From NCBI GenBank assembly GCA_964520975.1, contig CAZFPA010000002.1, positions 40,265 to 104,264 of the forward strand: DNA of 64,000 nt, in the 5' to 3' direction. Shown piece after piece: positions 1-7,440 of the stretch. The translations under genes and the position numbers were made by a program. The DNA is from CAZFPA01 sp964520975. Lineage in GTDB: Bacteria > Bacillota > Negativicutes > Selenomonadales > Selenomonadaceae. Numbering within the stretch: position 1 is the stretch's first letter; every line of letters begins with the position of its first letter. The notes under the pieces are model-generated. The model did no database searches and was not told the origin of the DNA. It saw only the letters and a list, made by a program, of their open reading frames with translations.

Positions 1-2
1 TG

Positions 3-158
3 CACGGCAGCCAGGCTTTCGGGCAGGTGGAGCTGCCCGAAAGCAATCTTTCTACAACAATTGCCGATGTTCGGCTTTTTATAGATACATGGAAGACAAC
101 CGGTGTGGAGATGAATCCGGCTGTTTTTTTTGCGGAGAATGATAGTTTTTGTCTATGA
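3..158 (+). CDS. C-terminal fragment of an unidentified protein
   Basis: An open frame enters from the left edge and runs 51 codons to TGA at 156-158. The residues (for example TTIADVRLFIDTWKTTG and NPAVFFAEND) look like an ordinary soluble protein and codon use matches the window, so this is probably the tail of a real gene cut by the window edge. I do not recognise the family. It lies 127 bp before the permease gene on the same strand, so an enzyme or regulator linked to that transporter is possible but unproven. Confidence 0.5.
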   Translation, partial: HGSQAFGQVELPESNLSTTIADVRLFIDTWKTTGVEMNPAVFFAENDSFCL

Positions 159-173
159 AACAGTTCAATGATA

Positions 174-247
174 ATTTTTCACTATCATTAGAATCGTCGT
201 TCGATGCGAAAAATTCTGAAAAGAGCTGCGGTTGAATGAGTCGCAGC
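174..247 (+). promoter_or_regulatory. Leader with two dyads upstream of the GntP-type permease
   Basis: The gap between the partial gene and the permease holds two inverted repeats. AATGATA and TATCATT face each other across 9 bp at about 168-190 and could be an operator. GCTGCG and CGCAGC face each other across 11 bp at about 224-246 and could form a small RNA hairpin before the ribosome binding site. No clear -35/-10 pair was found. Function is inferred only. Confidence 0.25.
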
Positions 248-285
248 GCCATTTGATTGAAAGACGAAGGGGAGGATTTTTTCAA

Positions 286-1701
286 ATGGGAACAATAACT
301 ATCTTTATTGGACTGCTCGGGCTGATGTATCTGGCCTATCGTGGCTGTTCAATTATCTTAGTTGCGCCGCTTTTTGCGGTTGTAGCAGCTTTGGGGAGTG
401 AGCATGCGGCACTGCCGGTGTTCAGTGAGCTGTATATGACGAAGGCAGCGGAATATTTAAAGACGTACTATCCAATCTTTTTATTTGGTGCGGTCTTTGC
501 AAAGCTGATGGAAAAAGGCGGCCTGGCATCATCGGTCGCTGGTAAGATCATTGAAGTGCTGGGAGAGAAGCGGGCGGTACTGGCAGTGCTTTTAGGCTGC
601 GGTGCGTTGACCTATGGCGGTCTTAGTGTTTTCGTCGTAGCGTTTGTCATGTATCCTTTCGGCGCCGTAGTATTTAAGAAAGCCGATATTCCGAAGCGCT
701 TGCTGCCGGCAACGCTCTGGGTTGGTATCTTTTCCTTTGCGATGGTTGCCATGCCTGGTACACCACAGATTCAGAATATTATTCCGTCATCATACTTTGG
801 TACATCTACCTGGTCTGGCATGGGAATCGGTATTTTTGCATCCATTATCTTTTTGCTTATGGGCTGGGGCTGGGTATCCTATCGGGCGAACAAGCTCAAG
901 GCAAGGGGAGAAGGCTATGGCCGCCATGTGGTGGTTGAGGAGAAGAAGCGCAAGCTTCCTAAGCCGGATTGGCGCCTGTCGCTGATACCTCTGGTCATGG
1001 TCATTATCATCAATGTGATTTTAAGCAATCCGTTCAACTGGTCCTGGGGCTATCACTGGGATGAAAATATGCTGCAGTCCTTTGTTCCGATGAACCTTAC
1101 ATTGCTGGCCGCGAAGGTCGGTAAGGTGCAGGCCATCTGGTCCATCAGTGTAGCGCTGATTCTGAGCAGTATCGCCGCGGCCTATATCGGACGCAAGCGT
1201 TTCCGGCTCATGGACGGCATCCTTTCACCGATTAATTTTGCGGCGGTATCATCAGGAACTGCCGTGCTGAATGTAGCCTCTGGCTATGCGTTCGGTTGTG
1301 TTATTGTAAGTCTGCAGGGCTTTGCGATGGTTAAAGAACTGCTGCTCAATGCGAATTTTGGCGGCGGTCCGCTCTTTTCTGCCGTTCTTACAACGAATGT
1401 CATGTGCGGCGTGACCGGATCGGCTTCCGGCGGTCTGACTATCGCGCTTTCCATGCTGGGTGACCAGTGGGCACAGATGGCAACGGCGGCTGGAATTCCG
1501 CTCGAAGTACTGCATCGTATCGTAGCGGTATCCTCTGTTGGTATCGACCCGGTTCCGCATTGCGGCGCGCTGGTAACTATGCTCGCAATCTGCGGGTTGT
1601 CGCATAAGGAATCCTATTATGATATTGCGGTCCTTATGGGCATGAAGTTCTTCGTACCGTTCTTGTGCGTTATTTTCTATATGGTTACGGGAATCGCCTG
1701 A
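286..1701 (+). CDS. GntP-family permease
   Basis: A 471-residue, almost wholly hydrophobic protein with about a dozen membrane spans. The overall pattern, including a Gly-rich turn 'CGALTYGGLSVFVVAF' and 'TGSASGGLTIALSMLG' near the C-terminus, fits the GntP/gluconate:H+ symporter superfamily, whose members take up gluconate and related sugar acids or small hydroxy acids. The substrate cannot be read from sequence. The start is set at ATG 286 because AGGGGAGGA lies just upstream. A frame open from 232 adds 18 residues without a ribosome site and was not used. It is followed by a good intrinsic terminator, so it ends its transcription unit. Confidence 0.8.
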   Translation: MGTITIFIGLLGLMYLAYRGCSIILVAPLFAVVAALGSEHAALPVFSELYMTKAAEYLKTYYPIFLFGAVFAKLMEKGGLASSVAGKIIEVLGEKRAVLAVLLGCGALTYGGLSVFVVAFVMYPFGAVVFKKADIPKRLLPATLWVGIFSFAMVAMPGTPQIQNIIPSSYFGTSTWSGMGIGIFASIIFLLMGWGWVSYRANKLKARGEGYGRHVVVEEKKRKLPKPDWRLSLIPLVMVIIINVILSNPFNWSWGYHWDENMLQSFVPMNLTLLAAKVGKVQAIWSISVALILSSIAAAYIGRKRFRLMDGILSPINFAAVSSGTAVLNVASGYAFGCVIVSLQGFAMVKELLLNANFGGGPLFSAVLTTNVMCGVTGSASGGLTIALSMLGDQWAQMATAAGIPLEVLHRIVAVSSVGIDPVPHCGALVTMLAICGLSHKESYYDIAVLMGMKFFVPFLCVIFYMVTGIA

Positions 1702-1714
1702 TTCCTGGTGAAAG

Positions 1715-1756
1715 ATACTGTGCTGGCAGAAGCTGGCACAGTATTTTTATTTTTAG
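1715..1756 (+). terminator. Intrinsic terminator after the permease
   Basis: ATACTGTGC and GCACAGTAT pair around a short loop and are followed by a T-rich run. It lies 14 bp after the permease stop codon. Confidence 0.85.
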
Positions 1757-1898
1757 CAGGAGGGGGCCGCGGCGGATTCATGCTGCAGCGTGGAATAGGA
1801 TGGCACTGGCACTGCAGGTCGCGGGCGCGACCGGGGATCAGGGGCGGTGCGCTGCAATTTTCTGCCTCGTTGCGACGCGAAACTGCTCCCTTGTGGGA

Positions 1899-1952
1899 AA
1901 CGCTGTTGGGAGGGATTCCGCGTTGCGGAATCCTGAACAATTGCGTTATAAT
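1899..1952 (+). repeat. Dispersed hairpin/promoter element, copy 1 (upstream of dtd)
   Basis: The core is GATTCCGC-GTT-GCGGAATC followed by a right arm TGAACAATTGCGTTATAAT. TTGCGG and TATAAT sit 18 bp apart, which could serve as -35 and -10. The outer arms (AACGC... and ...GCGTT) pair partly. Related copies lie at 26720-26773 (reverse strand, before lgt) and 35076-35137 (before the FhaA-like gene). A right-half copy lies at 3909-3936. Here it precedes dtd by about 40 bp and points at it. Confidence 0.6.
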
Positions 1953-1991
1953 AAGAACTTAAGAGCGGTTTGATAGGGGGAGTGGGCTGGA

Positions 1992-2435
1992 ATGCGTGCA
2001 GTAGTTACAAGAGTGCGACAGGCTTCGGTTACAATCGATGGACACATGCAGGGAGAGATACAGCAGGGATTTTTGGTGCTGTTAGGCGTTGGTCCGGATG
2101 ATGGCGAGGCTGAGGCAGTATGGCTGGCAAATAAGATCTGTGCAGCACGGGTGTTTGAGGATGAAGCGGGGCGCATGAATCTGGATTTGGCTGCAGTAGG
2201 CGGTGAACTCCTGGTTGTATCGCAGTTTACCCTCTATGCAGATCTGAAGGGACGCCGTCCTGGGTTTTCCCATGCGGCCAGACCGGAGCAGGCGATACCG
2301 CTCTACGAGCGCTTCATGGCAGCCTGCCGGGAGAATGGTTTTGTGGTCCGACATGGGGAGTTCGGTGCGGATATGCAGGTTTCTTCCCTAAATGATGGCC
2401 CGGTAACGCTGCTGTATGATACAGCGGTGTTATGA
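1992..2435 (+). CDS. dtd: D-aminoacyl-tRNA deacylase
   Basis: At 147 residues this matches the usual DTD length. DTD removes D-amino acids (and glycine from mischarged tRNA) from tRNA in the cytoplasm. The family signatures are present: SQFTL at residues 77-81, and the Gly-cisPro motif in 'NDGPVTLLYD' (Gly136-Pro137), which forms the chiral-rejection pocket. ATG at 1992 has AGGGGGAGTGGG upstream. The gene stands alone here and is not beside relA, its common partner in Firmicutes. Expression probably starts from the repeat-borne promoter at 1947-1952. Confidence 0.95.
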   Translation: MRAVVTRVRQASVTIDGHMQGEIQQGFLVLLGVGPDDGEAEAVWLANKICAARVFEDEAGRMNLDLAAVGGELLVVSQFTLYADLKGRRPGFSHAARPEQAIPLYERFMAACRENGFVVRHGEFGADMQVSSLNDGPVTLLYDTAVL

Positions 2436-2492
2436 ATTGGCCTGTATTGTACAACAGATTGCTTTAATCGTATACCTCGGAAAAAGCAGCAG

Positions 2493-2520
2493 CATGCTAT
2501 ACTGAGTCTGGTATAGTATG
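2493..2520. promoter_or_regulatory. Near-perfect dyad upstream of the PfpI-type gene
   Basis: CATGCTATAC and GTATAGTATG are inverted copies (9 of 10 positions) separated by 8 bp. This looks like a binding site for a dimeric repressor. A second small hairpin, CCGCA/TGCGG, follows at about 2522-2538. The first gene downstream starts at 2560. No regulator can be assigned. Confidence 0.35.
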
Positions 2521-2559
2521 TCCGCAGCATGTCTGCGGGCTTGATGAGGGGGATGCGCA

Positions 2560-3120
2560 ATGAAGAAGATACTGATGCTGGCCGGAGATTTTGTCGAGGA
2601 CTATGAGGTGATGGTGCCGTACCAGGCTCTGGAAATGGTGGGCTTTCAGGTGGATGTCGTCTGCCCGGGAAAGAAAGCCGGCGATAAAATCAAGACAGCA
2701 ATCCATGATTTTGAGGGCGACCAGACCTATACTGAAAAACCGGGGCATCTGTTTACACTTACGGGGACCCTGGAGGCAGTGCGGGCGGAGGAGTATGCCG
2801 GGCTCTATATTACTGGCGGACGGGCGCCGGAATACATCCGCCTGGAGCCGCGGGTCATTGCACTCACGCAGTGGTTCATGCGGCAGAAACGGCCGGTGGC
2901 CGCAATCTGCCATGGAATCCAGGTATTGACGGCCGCGGATGTTGTTCGCGGGTATCGCCTTACGGCTTATCCGGCCATTGCACCGGATGTTCGTATGGCG
3001 GGTGGCACTTTTATTGACGTTCCGCCGGAGCAGGCGGTTGTCTGTGGTCATTTGGCCACTTCACCGGCCTGGCCGGGAAATACAGCATTACTACGGGAGT
3101 TCCTTGGACTGATTATGTAA
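2560..3120 (+). CDS. DJ-1/PfpI-family protein (class I glutamine amidotransferase-like)
   Basis: A 186-residue single-domain protein. The nucleophile elbow AAICHGIQ places Cys117 next to His118, and the N-terminal 'MLAGDFVEDYE' supplies the conserved acidic residue near the active site. Family members act as glyoxalase III/deglycase-like enzymes, small-molecule hydrolases or stress proteins, and intracellular protease activity has been claimed for some. The exact reaction cannot be chosen here. The start is ATG 2560 with GAGGGGGATG upstream. A dyad at 2493-2520 may regulate it. Confidence 0.85.
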   Translation: MKKILMLAGDFVEDYEVMVPYQALEMVGFQVDVVCPGKKAGDKIKTAIHDFEGDQTYTEKPGHLFTLTGTLEAVRAEEYAGLYITGGRAPEYIRLEPRVIALTQWFMRQKRPVAAICHGIQVLTAADVVRGYRLTAYPAIAPDVRMAGGTFIDVPPEQAVVCGHLATSPAWPGNTALLREFLGLIM

Positions 3121-3149
3121 GGATCTCCTGATTTTAAGGGGGATTCATT

Positions 3150-3794
3150 ATGTACAGATTCAAACGTTGCGTTTGGGGATTTTTCTTTTGCTGTCTGCTG
3201 CTGGCGGGCAGTACGGCTGCGGTCAGTGCCGCGGGGGCGGCAGCGGCCAATGCTGCGCCGGCCGCTGCGGATACTACGTCGTCAGAGCTGACGATTCTGG
3301 GAGAGCCGGAGCTTACCCGGGCGCAGATGGTGCGCTATATTGAACAGCGTAATCCGCAGCCGCTGCTCAACTGCAGCGTCGAGGCGCTTGTCAACTACTA
3401 CTACTATGAAGGGGCGCTTGAAGGCGTACGTCCGGATGTAGCGATCTGTCAGGCCATCAAGGAAACGGGCTGTTTTGCCTATGGCGGCGATGTAGCACCG
3501 CAGCAGAATAATTTCTGCGGTCTGGGAGCTGTAGGACATGGAGCTCCGGGCTATTCCTTCGTCTCACCGCAGCGCGGTGTTCGGGCGCATATCCAGCATC
3601 TGGTTGCCTATGCCAGCGGTCGGCTGCCGAGGACGTCACTGGCTGATCCGCGGTTTACCGTTCTGCGGGATAAGTATCCGCAGTTTTATGGACAGGTGCC
3701 GTACTGGACAGGGCTGAATGGCAAGTGGGCCGTACCGGGGACGCACTATGGGCAGGATATCGTTGCCATGTGGAAAAGTATCAAGGAAAACTGA
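3150..3794 (+). CDS. Secreted glucosaminidase-domain peptidoglycan hydrolase
   Basis: The 214-residue product has a signal peptide (Lys/Arg-rich start, hydrophobic residues about 9-25, Ala-rich cleavage region) and then an Ala-rich linker. From about residue 75 it matches the mannosyl-glycoprotein endo-beta-N-acetylglucosaminidase-like fold (GH73-like). 'QAIKETG' supplies the probable catalytic Glu105, followed by 'NNFCGLGA'. Such enzymes cut glycan strands of peptidoglycan outside the cytoplasmic membrane during growth or separation. There are no wall-binding repeats. GGGGG precedes ATG 3150. It follows the DJ-1-like gene by 29 bp, so the two may be co-transcribed. Confidence 0.85.
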   Translation: MYRFKRCVWGFFFCCLLLAGSTAAVSAAGAAAANAAPAAADTTSSELTILGEPELTRAQMVRYIEQRNPQPLLNCSVEALVNYYYYEGALEGVRPDVAICQAIKETGCFAYGGDVAPQQNNFCGLGAVGHGAPGYSFVSPQRGVRAHIQHLVAYASGRLPRTSLADPRFTVLRDKYPQFYGQVPYWTGLNGKWAVPGTHYGQDIVAMWKSIKEN

Positions 3795-3908
3795 TCGGAA
3801 ATATGGCGGCTGAAAATTCATTCTGCGTACGGTGTACTTCGTACCTGGTTATTTTGTGTACGCTTGTCAGATCCTTGCGGAAAACGCAGGCTGGAATGGG
3901 CTCGTTTG

Positions 3909-3936
3909 GCGAAATATTGAACAATGATTTTATAAT
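3909..3936 (+). repeat. Right-half copy of the dispersed element (upstream of csp)
   Basis: GCGAAATATTGAACAATG followed by TTTATAAT matches the right arm of the three full elements, with the same 5-bp gap between GAACAAT and TATAAT. The left arm is absent. The TATAAT at 3931-3936 could be an upstream promoter for the csp gene. Confidence 0.45.
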
Positions 3937-3947
3937 AAACTTTTTAG

Positions 3948-3977
3948 TTGACATTGGTACGGAACTTATGATATTCT
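3948..3977 (+). promoter_or_regulatory. Sigma-A-type promoter for csp
   Basis: TTGACA at 3948-3953 and TATTCT at 3972-3977 are separated by 18 bp. This predicts a transcript start near 3984 and a leader of about 130 nt. A 9-bp direct repeat, TATTCTAAG, occurs at 3972-3980 and 3985-3993, covering the -10 and start region. Confidence 0.6.
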
Positions 3978-4007
3978 AAGAGAGTATTCTAAGATGTACC
4001 AATGGAG

Positions 4008-4062
4008 CTCACATGTTTTTGTAAGTCATTGATGTATGCGGTGATTTACAAAAATATGTGGG
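4008..4062 (+). promoter_or_regulatory. Long hairpin in the csp 5' leader
   Basis: Positions 4008-4028 and 4042-4062 can pair over all 21 positions as RNA, with three G-U pairs, around a 13-nt loop. It lies wholly inside the predicted untranslated leader of the cold-shock gene. Cold-shock mRNAs are known to have long structured leaders that change fold with temperature, and this hairpin is a good candidate for such a switch. It is not a standard terminator, because no long T run follows. Confidence 0.55.
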
Positions 4063-4114
4063 CTTTCGTGTTTTCGTTTTAGAACTTATTAAAATTTTTG
4101 AGGAGGTACCTAAC

Positions 4115-4330
4115 ATGAGCAAAGGTACAGTAAAATGGTTTAACGCAGATAAGGGCTTCGGCTTCATTTCCAACGACGAGGGCGGCGAGGACGTATTCGT
4201 ACATTTCTCCGCTATCGTATCCGACGGCTTCAAGACTCTGAACGAGGGTCAGGCTGTTACTTTCGATATCGAAGCTGATACGAAGAACCCGAGCAGAACT
4301 CGCGCTGTCAACGTACAGTCTGCTGAGTAA
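4115..4330 (+). CDS. Cold-shock protein, CspA family
   Basis: A 71-residue single cold-shock domain with both RNA-binding motifs, KGFGFI (RNP1) and VFVHFSAI (RNP2). These proteins bind single-stranded RNA and DNA and melt mRNA structure in the cold. The start is ATG 4115, directly after GAGGAGGTACCTAAC. An in-frame ATG at 4058 lies inside the leader and was rejected. It has its own promoter, a 130-nt leader with a 21-bp hairpin, and a strong terminator, so it is a single-gene unit. Which csp paralogue this is cannot be told. Confidence 0.95.
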   Translation: MSKGTVKWFNADKGFGFISNDEGGEDVFVHFSAIVSDGFKTLNEGQAVTFDIEADTKNPSRTRAVNVQSAE

Positions 4331-4342
4331 TCTACTCTGAAG

Positions 4343-4380
4343 AAAAGCTGTTCCTGATGCTTGCATCGGGAGCAGCTTTT
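4343..4380 (+). terminator. Terminator of csp
   Basis: AAAAGCTG-TCC-GATG pairs with CATC-GGA-CAGCTTTT around a 4-nt loop, 12 bp after the csp stop codon. Confidence 0.85.
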
Positions 4381-4404
4381 GCTTTATATGGGGAATCTGT
4401 GGTA

Positions 4405-4465
4405 CTTCAAAAAAAGTCCGCTTCACCGGCTGCCTGGCAGCCAGTGAAGCGGACTTTTTTTGAAG
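4405..4465. terminator. Bidirectional terminator between csp and yeiH-like gene
   Basis: A long near-perfect palindrome with A7 on the left and T7 on the right. The arms are AAGTCCGCTTCAC and GTGAAGCGGACTT. It can end transcription from both convergent sides (csp on plus, the transporter gene on minus). Confidence 0.85.
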
Positions 4466-4469
4466 CGGA

Positions 4470-5456
4470 TCAGAGAATCCCGATGATGTGCTGGACAATG
4501 AGTGAGACACTGGCCACGGCGAACCAGCAGGAAAGGCCGAGGATGATCGGGCGCAGCCCGTTGGTGATGAGCGCGCGGATATCCGTATTGAGGCCGATCG
4601 CGCTCATTGCGAGGATGATGGCGAACTTGCCGGCCTCGCCCAGAGCATGCGTGAGCTCGGTGGGAAGAACGCCCGTGGTGTTGACAATGGAGGCGACGAC
4701 GAACCAGAGAATGAAAAGCGGGAAAACCTTTTTGAGATTGAAGGTACTTGCGGCCGCGCTGCTCTTTTTGCGGGCGGTCAGGAAGGAGAAGAAAAGGCAT
4801 ACCGGAACAATCATCAGGGCCCGGGTAAGCTTGACGATTGTAGCATAGCTTCCGGCCTCCGGGCTGTAAGAATAGCCGGCAGCGACAACCGAAGAGGTAT
4901 CGTTGATGGCGGTACCGGCCCACATGCCAAAGCCAAGGTCAGACATGCCGATGAGGTGGCCGAGGAAAGGGAAGAGGAAGACGGCAATGACGTTGAAGAG
5001 GAAGATTGTTGAGATGGAAAACACGATGTCCTTATCCTTGGCCTCAATGACCGGGGCTACAGCGGCAATGGCCGAGCCGCCGCAGATGGCGGTTCCGGCG
5101 CCGATGAGCGTCGTCGTATCACGGTCGAGACCGAGCAGTCGGCCGACGCCCCAGGCCACGAGAAAGGAAGTCAGCAGCGTAAAGATCATGACGGAAAAGG
5201 ACTGCGAGCCGATATCCAGTACGTGGAAAAGGTTCATTTCAAAGCCGAGCAGGATGATGGAGTACTGCAGGATCTTTTTACCGGTGAATTGAATACCGGG
5301 TTCTAATTTCTGTGGCCGATGCAGGCCGGCGAACAGGATGCCCAGCAGGATGCCGAAGACAGGACCGCCGATGATGGGGAATTCCTGACCGAGGAAATAG
5401 GCGGGAACAGCGAAGACCAGTGCGAACAGAATGCCGGAAAAATATTTGTTATGCAT
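4470..5456 (-). CDS. YeiH-family putative sulfate exporter / membrane transporter
   Basis: The 328-residue integral membrane protein has about nine to eleven predicted spans. It carries the family pattern 'GAGTAICGGSAIAA' and 'WAGTAINDTSSVVAAGYSY', typical of the YeiH/UPF0324 group often labelled 'putative sulfate exporter'. The transported substrate is not firmly known. It is read divergently from a LysR regulator at 5568, the same pairing as yeiH with yeiE in enterobacteria, so the regulator very probably controls it. AAAGGAG lies 12 nt before ATG 5456, a long spacing. A bidirectional terminator follows. Confidence 0.8.
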   Translation of the reverse strand: MHNKYFSGILFALVFAVPAYFLGQEFPIIGGPVFGILLGILFAGLHRPQKLEPGIQFTGKKILQYSIILLGFEMNLFHVLDIGSQSFSVMIFTLLTSFLVAWGVGRLLGLDRDTTTLIGAGTAICGGSAIAAVAPVIEAKDKDIVFSISTIFLFNVIAVFLFPFLGHLIGMSDLGFGMWAGTAINDTSSVVAAGYSYSPEAGSYATIVKLTRALMIVPVCLFFSFLTARKKSSAAASTFNLKKVFPLFILWFVVASIVNTTGVLPTELTHALGEAGKFAIILAMSAIGLNTDIRALITNGLRPIILGLSCWFAVASVSLIVQHIIGIL

Positions 5457-5500
5457 AAATGAGAATCACTCCTTTGAAATTTCTTTGTTCATTGTAACAG

Positions 5501-5549
5501 TTGCCTATTTATATGTAAAATAGTATAATTTTATCAAAATGATAGGTAA
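5501..5549. promoter_or_regulatory. Overlapping divergent promoters and dyad between yeiH-like and lysR
   Basis: On the plus strand TTGCCT (5501-5506) and TATAAT (5524-5529) are 17 bp apart and face lysR. On the minus strand TTGATA (5532-5537) and TATAAA (5508-5513) are 18 bp apart and face the transporter. TTGCCTAT at 5501-5508 and ATAGGTAA at 5542-5549 form a wide dyad (7 of 8 bases), consistent with a LysR-type tetramer site. This arrangement allows autorepression and coupled control. Confidence 0.55.
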
Positions 5550-5567
5550 TAGTATATGGAGGGCTTT

Positions 5568-6452
5568 ATGACATTACGCCATTTACGTATTTTTATTTGT
5601 GTCTGTGATGAAATGGGGATGACCCGGGCGGCTGAGAAGCTGCATATGACGCAGCCGTCGGTGAGCCAGGCGGTGGCTGAGCTTGAGGAGCACTATGACA
5701 TGGCGCTTTTTGAGCGTCTGGGGAAAAAGCTGTTTCTTACGCAGGCGGGGCATGAACTGCTGCATTACGCGCGTCATATGGTGGATTTTGACCGGCAGAC
5801 CGAGGCGGCGATGCGCAGCTTTGGCAGCAGCAGCCGGCTGCGTATCGGGGCTTCAGTGACCATTGGCGAGGCGGTTCTCATTGAATTGCTGCAGTATTTC
5901 CGCCAGAAGTTCCCGCAGCAGACGCTGCTTTCGGAGATTCACAACACTGCGGAGCTCGAGGAGATGATTCTGAAGGATCGTCTGGACCTGGCTCTGGTAG
6001 AAGGGCGGATTCGTTCAGAGTACATTATCGAGAAGCCGTTTATGGATGATGAGCTTATTTTTGTTGCTGCGCCGGTGATGGGGCTGCCTGCAGAGGTGAG
6101 CCGAAAAGAGCTCAGCGGCCTCGATTTCTATCTGCGGGAGGAGGGCAGCGGCACGCGCAATCTCTTCGAATATGAGATGCACCTGGAAAATATTCCTTTT
6201 CGGACAGCAGGCGTGTATAATAATGCTGAGAGCATAAAAAAAGCGGTCTGTGCCGGCCTGGGGGTTACAGCGATTTCCCGCCGCACGGTAGGAAAGGAGC
6301 TTGCATCCGGTGCACTGGAGCAGTTCCAGGTGCCGGGCGTAGCCTTTAAACGCAATTTCCGCATCGTTTATCACCGTAATAAATACATGACGGAGATACT
6401 GCAGCAGGTCATCGCGACCTGTCTGCAAATGGAAGCTGTTTTGACCGATTGA
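5568..6452 (+). CDS. LysR-family transcriptional regulator (YeiE-like context)
   Basis: A 294-residue protein with an N-terminal winged helix-turn-helix (about residues 1-60, with 'TRAAEKLHMTQPSVSQAVAELE' as the recognition region) and a periplasmic-binding-like effector domain from about residue 85. The start is ATG 5568, with GGAGG five bases upstream. An ATG at 5556 overlaps that ribosome site and was rejected. It is divergent from the YeiH-like gene, its likely target. The effector is unknown. The next gene (mqnA) follows by 28 bp on the same strand and may be co-transcribed, though no functional link is evident. Confidence 0.9.
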   Translation: MTLRHLRIFICVCDEMGMTRAAEKLHMTQPSVSQAVAELEEHYDMALFERLGKKLFLTQAGHELLHYARHMVDFDRQTEAAMRSFGSSSRLRIGASVTIGEAVLIELLQYFRQKFPQQTLLSEIHNTAELEEMILKDRLDLALVEGRIRSEYIIEKPFMDDELIFVAAPVMGLPAEVSRKELSGLDFYLREEGSGTRNLFEYEMHLENIPFRTAGVYNNAESIKKAVCAGLGVTAISRRTVGKELASGALEQFQVPGVAFKRNFRIVYHRNKYMTEILQQVIATCLQMEAVLTD

Positions 6453-6480
6453 TGAGGCAGCCGTCTCGAAGGAGGACTTT

Positions 6481-7320
6481 ATGGGATATCCAAGACTTGG
6501 ACATATCAATTTTTTGAACTGTCTGCCGCTGAGCTACAGCCTGCGGCATGACCATTTTGATAAAGGCATGCAGGTTTCCTGGGGCGTGCCGGCCGTATTA
6601 AATAATGACATCATGAACCATCGGCTGGATGTGAGCCAGGTATCATCCATAACCTATGCACGGGACAGCGAGGATCTCGTATTGCTGCCGGATGTCTGCA
6701 TCCGCTCGGATGGCAAGGTTCAGAGCCTCATCATCGTATCGAAGAAGCCGCTGGAGGATATTACCGATGATAAAATCATCCTGACGGCCAAGTCGGCGAC
6801 GACGCATTGTCTCACGAAAATCATCATGCGCAAGCTTTACGGGGCACAGCCAAACTATTATGTGCGGCATGTCGACCCGAAGGAGCCGGTTCCGGGGGAC
6901 GCAGCGGCAATGCTGCTCATCGGGGATGATGCGCTCTATGTCTATCATCATAAGAAGCCGGAGTATTATTACTATGATATTGGTGAGCTCTGGTATAAGC
7001 TGACAGGAAGATTCATGGTATTTGCGGTCTGGGTTGCCAACCGGCAGTTTGCTGCGGAGCAGCCGGAGCTTCTGCAGCTGGTCTACGACCGGGTCACACG
7101 GGGCTTTCGGAATGGACAGGCCAAGATGGATCAGGTCATTCGCTCCGTGCTGGATGAAAAGCCGTTTACCTATGAGGAGCTCGATGAGTATTTGCGGGTC
7201 ATCCAATGGGATTTTCGCGAGGAGCATTACGAAAATCTGCTGACCTTCTACCGGCTGGCCCATGAGCTGAATCTCATCGACCATCTGCCGGAGCTTTCGA
7301 TTGCCAGTGTCTGCCGCTAA
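6481..7320 (+). CDS. mqnA: Menaquinone-biosynthesis MqnA-type chorismate dehydratase
   Basis: The 279-residue protein begins 'LGHINFLNCLPLSYSL', the characteristic start of the MqnA/MqnD fold. It shares the substrate-binding-protein-like architecture throughout. MqnA converts chorismate to 3-[(1-carboxyvinyl)oxy]benzoate, the first step of the futalosine route to menaquinone. No mqnB, mqnC, mqnD or mqnE gene lies in the window, so whether this genome makes menaquinone this way must be judged elsewhere. The neighbours give no support. GGAGGAC precedes ATG 6481. A role for an MqnA-like paralogue outside menaquinone synthesis cannot be excluded. Confidence 0.75.
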   Translation: MGYPRLGHINFLNCLPLSYSLRHDHFDKGMQVSWGVPAVLNNDIMNHRLDVSQVSSITYARDSEDLVLLPDVCIRSDGKVQSLIIVSKKPLEDITDDKIILTAKSATTHCLTKIIMRKLYGAQPNYYVRHVDPKEPVPGDAAAMLLIGDDALYVYHHKKPEYYYYDIGELWYKLTGRFMVFAVWVANRQFAAEQPELLQLVYDRVTRGFRNGQAKMDQVIRSVLDEKPFTYEELDEYLRVIQWDFREEHYENLLTFYRLAHELNLIDHLPELSIASVCR

Positions 7321-7323
7321 TCC

Positions 7324-7352
7324 TTGACACTCCCCGCAAAAACCTTTAAAAT
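7324..7352 (+). promoter_or_regulatory. Promoter of rny
   Basis: TTGACA (7324-7329) and TAAAAT (7347-7352) are 17 bp apart. This predicts a leader of about 80 nt before the rny coding region. Confidence 0.6.
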
Positions 7353-7440
7353 AAATTTGTATAGTTATGCCACGCTGGCTATAGAAAAATTAAAGGCTTA
7401 AAAGGCAAAATGCAGTAAAATAAAATAAAAGGGGGTGTAG

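Noticed and set aside
1708..1962. An 84-codon frame between the permease and dtd
   Set aside because: It runs through the terminator and the repeat element, and its product is low-complexity and Arg/Gly-rich.
4357..4848. A 163-codon plus-strand frame across the csp terminators
   Set aside because: It reads through two terminators and antisense to the YeiH-like gene.
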